Below are positions 61,421-64,000 of a DNA stretch of 64,000 nt, in pieces. The stretch is from Paracoccus caeni. Its GTDB lineage: Bacteria; Pseudomonadota; Alphaproteobacteria; Rhodobacterales; Rhodobacteraceae. The DNA is taken from positions 204,080 through 268,079 of the forward strand of contig NZ_JAEPRQ010000004.1 in assembly GCF_016629665.1 (NCBI RefSeq), given 5' to 3'. Every line of letters starts with the position of its first letter. Position 1 is the first letter of the stretch. The translations under genes were made by a program, and so were the position numbers. Under the pieces are notes generated by a model, which searched no databases, was not told the DNA's origin, and worked only from the letters and a program-made list of their open reading frames with translations.

Positions 61421-62191
61421 ATGCGGCTGAAGAACAAGAGAGCCATTATTACCGCCGCCGCCTCGGGTATGGGTCGCGCTGGCGTCGAACTGTTTTTGCG
61501 CGAGGGCGCGACCGTCGTCGCGGTGGACGTGAACGAAGATGGGCTGAAAGCGCTTGTATCCGAGATGCACGGAAAGGGCTTTGACCTGCAGACCGTTCAA
61601 GCAGACCTTTCGAAACCTGAAGAAATGAGGAGCTCTATTCACGCGGCCGCGTCCCTTTTAGGCGGCGTGGACCTGCTTTGGGCACATGCAGGCATTCCCG
61701 GCCCGGCGGGTGTCGAAGGTCTGGATCTCGAGGAATATGACCTTGCCATGCGGCTTAACGTAACCTCGGCCACTTTGGCCGCAGGTGAAGCGATTGGCTA
61801 CATGCGAAAAGCGGGAGGCGGCTCAATCGTATTCACTTCGTCGATCTCCGGCCTCATGGGATCAATGATGAGCCCTGTCTACTCTGCTGCAAAATTTGCG
61901 GTGGTCGGGCTGGCAAAATCGCTTTGCCAGCGCTTTGCACCTGACAACGTCCGCGTTAACGTCGTTTGTCCGGGCCTCGCCGACACTCCCATGAAATTGG
62001 GCTTTACCGGACGCTCGGGCGATCCGAAGGAGGCCGAGGCGAACCAGTCAAAGATTCTTGCCGCTGTTCCGATGGGTCGACTGGTGCGGGCGGACGAGGT
62101 GGCTCAGGCTGCCCTGTGGCTGTCTTCCGACGACGCGTCCTTCGTGACCGGCGTGGCTTTGCCCGTCGATGGCGGCTTCACCGCGCGGTAA
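61421..62191 (+). CDS. Short-chain dehydrogenase/reductase
   Basis: A 256-residue SDR with the cofactor motif TAAASGMGRAG, VDVNEDG (acidic residue suggests NAD preference), the catalytic Ser in IVFTSSISG and YSAAKFAV (Tyr-x3-Lys), and the C-terminal DASFVTGVALPVDGGFT. GGAG precedes the ATG at 61421. It lies 15 bases after the aldehyde dehydrogenase stop. It probably oxidises a hydroxyl group of the imported compound or an intermediate. Confidence 0.92.
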   Translation: MRLKNKRAIITAAASGMGRAGVELFLREGATVVAVDVNEDGLKALVSEMHGKGFDLQTVQADLSKPEEMRSSIHAAASLLGGVDLLWAHAGIPGPAGVEGLDLEEYDLAMRLNVTSATLAAGEAIGYMRKAGGGSIVFTSSISGLMGSMMSPVYSAAKFAVVGLAKSLCQRFAPDNVRVNVVCPGLADTPMKLGFTGRSGDPKEAEANQSKILAAVPMGRLVRADEVAQAALWLSSDDASFVTGVALPVDGGFTAR

Positions 62192-62203
62192 AAGGGGGAA
62201 AAC

Positions 62204-63322
62204 ATGGTTGGCCCTCTTTCTGGGATTCGGATCATCGACCTGACCACTGTTATCGCCGGACCCTATGCCACACAGATGCTTGGTGACATGGGCGCTGAGG
62301 TGATCAAGATCGAACCTCCGGTCGGAGACATCATGAGGGCACCGGGCCCCGCCCGTTCGCCGGGGATGGGCGCTGCTTTCCTCAACTGCAACCGGAACAA
62401 GGATAGCATTTGTCTTGATCTCAAGAATTCCAACGATCTGAGCCGATTGGTTGATTTGATCGCTGAAGCCGACGTCTTCATTCACAATATGCGAATGAAC
62501 GCGGCGAGACGCTTAGCTCTAGACCCAGAAGCACTGAACAAGCGCTTTCCCAGGCTGGTCTACTGCGCGATTACCGGCTTCGGGCAAGACGGACCCTATC
62601 GGGATCGTCCGGCTTATGATGACATCATCCAGGCGATCTCAGGCTGGGCGGCGCTGTCCTCTGACCCGGATGAGCCACCGCGCTACGCCCCGACCATTGT
62701 GGCTGACAAAACCGCAGGGCTTCACGCCGTTTCCGCGATCACTGCTGCATTGCTACACCGCGAGCGGACGGGACAAGGTCAAGCTATCGAAGTGCCGATG
62801 TTCGAGGTGATGGTGTCGTTTCTGGCCGTCGAACACCTGGCCGGGAAAAGCTTTCTGCCAGCCGAAGGACCAAGCGGCTATAATAGACTGTTAAATCCTT
62901 GGCGCCGACCGTATCGGGCAGCCGACGGTTTCATAGCGGTCATGCCCTATACTGCGGCCCATTGGAAATCTTTCTTCACCGCCGCGGGCCGAGCCGATTG
63001 GGCTGATGACCCCATCCTGATCGATGACGGGCAACGGGCAGCATCCGTGGGACAGCTATATAAGCGTCTGTCAGAGTGCGTTGTCCACAAAACGGTCGCC
63101 GAGTGGGCGGAACTCCTTGGAAAACTGGACATACCCTTTTCTCCCGTTAACCGACTGGATGAACTGGAAGGCGATCCTCATGTGCAAGCAACGGACCTCT
63201 TTCAAAAAGTCGATCATCCAACCGAAGGGAAAATGCTCGTGGTGCGGCCTCCAGTCCGCTTTTCGCACACACCATGTTCGATCCGTCGCTTGGCGCCGTC
63301 ACTAGAGAGGAGCGTCCGGTGA
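62204..63322 (+). CDS. CaiB/BaiF family III CoA-transferase
   Basis: A 372-residue family III CoA-transferase: LSGIRIIDLTTVIAGPYATQMLGDMGAEVIKIEPP, then the catalytic Asp in RPAYDDIIQAISGWAAL, and the C-terminal LDIPFSPVNRLDELEGDPHVQA. It moves CoA from a donor thioester to the organic acid made by the dehydrogenases. Its stop overlaps the LivG start by one base. Its base composition is noticeably lower in GC than the LivG gene (24 of 60 in a sampled line at 62401). Confidence 0.92.
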   Translation: MVGPLSGIRIIDLTTVIAGPYATQMLGDMGAEVIKIEPPVGDIMRAPGPARSPGMGAAFLNCNRNKDSICLDLKNSNDLSRLVDLIAEADVFIHNMRMNAARRLALDPEALNKRFPRLVYCAITGFGQDGPYRDRPAYDDIIQAISGWAALSSDPDEPPRYAPTIVADKTAGLHAVSAITAALLHRERTGQGQAIEVPMFEVMVSFLAVEHLAGKSFLPAEGPSGYNRLLNPWRRPYRAADGFIAVMPYTAAHWKSFFTAAGRADWADDPILIDDGQRAASVGQLYKRLSECVVHKTVAEWAELLGKLDIPFSPVNRLDELEGDPHVQATDLFQKVDHPTEGKMLVVRPPVRFSHTPCSIRRLAPSLERSVR

Positions 63323-64000
63323 TGGCCGAAGTCAACGCTCGGGTGGTTTTGACCGCCCGGGGTCTGGGCAAGGACTTTGCCGGGTTCACGGCGGTCAACA
63401 ATGTGGATCTGGATGTGCGTCACGCGCAGATCCACGCATTGATCGGGCCGAACGGGGCAGGCAAGACCACCGTCTTTAACCTGCTGACCAAGTTCCTGCC
63501 GCCGACGCGCGGCAGGATCGAGCTGTTGGGCAATGACATCACCCATACCGGCCCGGCCAAGGTCGCGCGGATGGGCTTGGTGCGCAGCTTCCAGATCTCG
63601 GCGGTGTTTCCGCATCTCAGCGTGCGTGAGAACGTCAAGGTCGCGCTGCAACGTCCTGCCGGGCTGGCCACGCAGTTCTGGCGGCCGCTTTCGGCGCTGG
63701 ACCGGCTGAACGACCGGGCCGATGAATTGATCGACCGGCTGGGCCTTGGCACCTATCGCGACCACCGCGCCGCCGATCTGTCCTATGGCCGCAAGCGCGT
63801 GCTGGAGATCGCGACGACGCTGGCGCTGGACCCCGAGGTGCTGTTGCTGGACGAGCCGATGGCCGGAATGGGGCGCGAGGATGTGGCGATGGTGGCGGGG
63901 ATCATCCGCGATCTGGCCGCCGACCGCGCCGTCCTGATGGTCGAACATAACCTGAGCGTCGTCGCCGATATCTGCGACCACGTCACCGTGTTGCAACGCG
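63322..64000 (+). CDS. livG: LivG-like ABC transporter ATPase (runs off window)
   Basis: 226 codons visible. Walker A is in HALIGPNGAGKTTVFNLLTKF, Q-loop LVRSFQISAVFPHLSVRENV, signature DLSYGRKRVLEIATTLALDP, Walker B VLLLDEPMAGM, and the switch His in MVEHNLSVV. This is the LivG-type ATPase of a branched-chain or aromatic-acid transporter. Starts at ATG 63322, overlapping the CoA-transferase stop. Codon use is far more GC-rich than the preceding gene (45 of 60 in a sampled line at 63661), so it may have a different history from the upstream enzymes. Confidence 0.92.
   Translation, partial: MAEVNARVVLTARGLGKDFAGFTAVNNVDLDVRHAQIHALIGPNGAGKTTVFNLLTKFLPPTRGRIELLGNDITHTGPAKVARMGLVRSFQISAVFPHLSVRENVKVALQRPAGLATQFWRPLSALDRLNDRADELIDRLGLGTYRDHRAADLSYGRKRVLEIATTLALDPEVLLLDEPMAGMGREDVAMVAGIIRDLAADRAVLMVEHNLSVVADICDHVTVLQR

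Overview
The window looks like a chromosome or large-replicon segment of an alphaproteobacterium in the Rhodobacteraceae, most likely Paracoccus or a close relative. Reasons: high GC with strong third-position GC in most genes, a high density of ABC and tripartite (TctABC) uptake systems each with its own regulator, a hydroxyproline-betaine (hpb) locus, the phnFGHIJKLN/DUF1045/phnM/phnCDE layout, and a MesX/MesD methionine synthase pair. No rRNA, tRNA, CRISPR array or replication origin was seen. This assignment is inference; no database was searched.

Layout. 0-2.4 kb: end of a proline/hydroxyproline-betaine catabolic locus (hpbD, Rieske demethylase, LysR regulator). 2.5-11.7 kb: a catabolic unit with a SelA-like PLP enzyme, IclR regulator, RidA, a Dpp/Opp-type ABC transporter and a cog3964 amidohydrolase, with a shared operator-like motif in front of both transcription units. 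11.8-15.9 kb: a secreted alpha/beta hydrolase and a 942-residue protein with a hydrophobic hairpin-like segment. 16.3-18.9 kb: mesX, mesD and a flavin reductase, behind a structured leader. 19-24.5 kb: stress/housekeeping genes (DUF1330, two quinone oxidoreductases and an HxlR regulator sharing operators, PhnA/YjdM, aquaporin Z). 24.7-31.1 kb: TctE/TctD two-component system, an unpaired binding protein and tctCBA. 31.3-36 kb: MocR regulator, class II HMG-CoA reductase and a TctBA-like pair, possibly mevalonate use. 36-48 kb: complete C-P lyase region for phosphonate uptake and cleavage.

48-57.8 kb is accessory. It holds hipBA with four evenly spaced operators, a two-gene XpaC-like/SF2-helicase operon, and a type VI effector cassette (DUF4123 adaptor, Tle1-like lipase, lipoprotein, GAD/DUF1851 protein) lying between two decayed IS5-type transposases. 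57.8-64 kb: IclR regulator, branched-chain-type binding protein, aldehyde dehydrogenase, SDR and CoA-transferase, leading into a LivG ATPase that runs off the end. Base composition changes sharply near 63.3 kb.

The common theme is scavenging of small organic solutes: each block pairs a periplasmic binding protein and transporter with two to five enzymes and a local repressor. Starts were chosen by ribosome-binding site and family alignment, so several differ from the longest reading frame.
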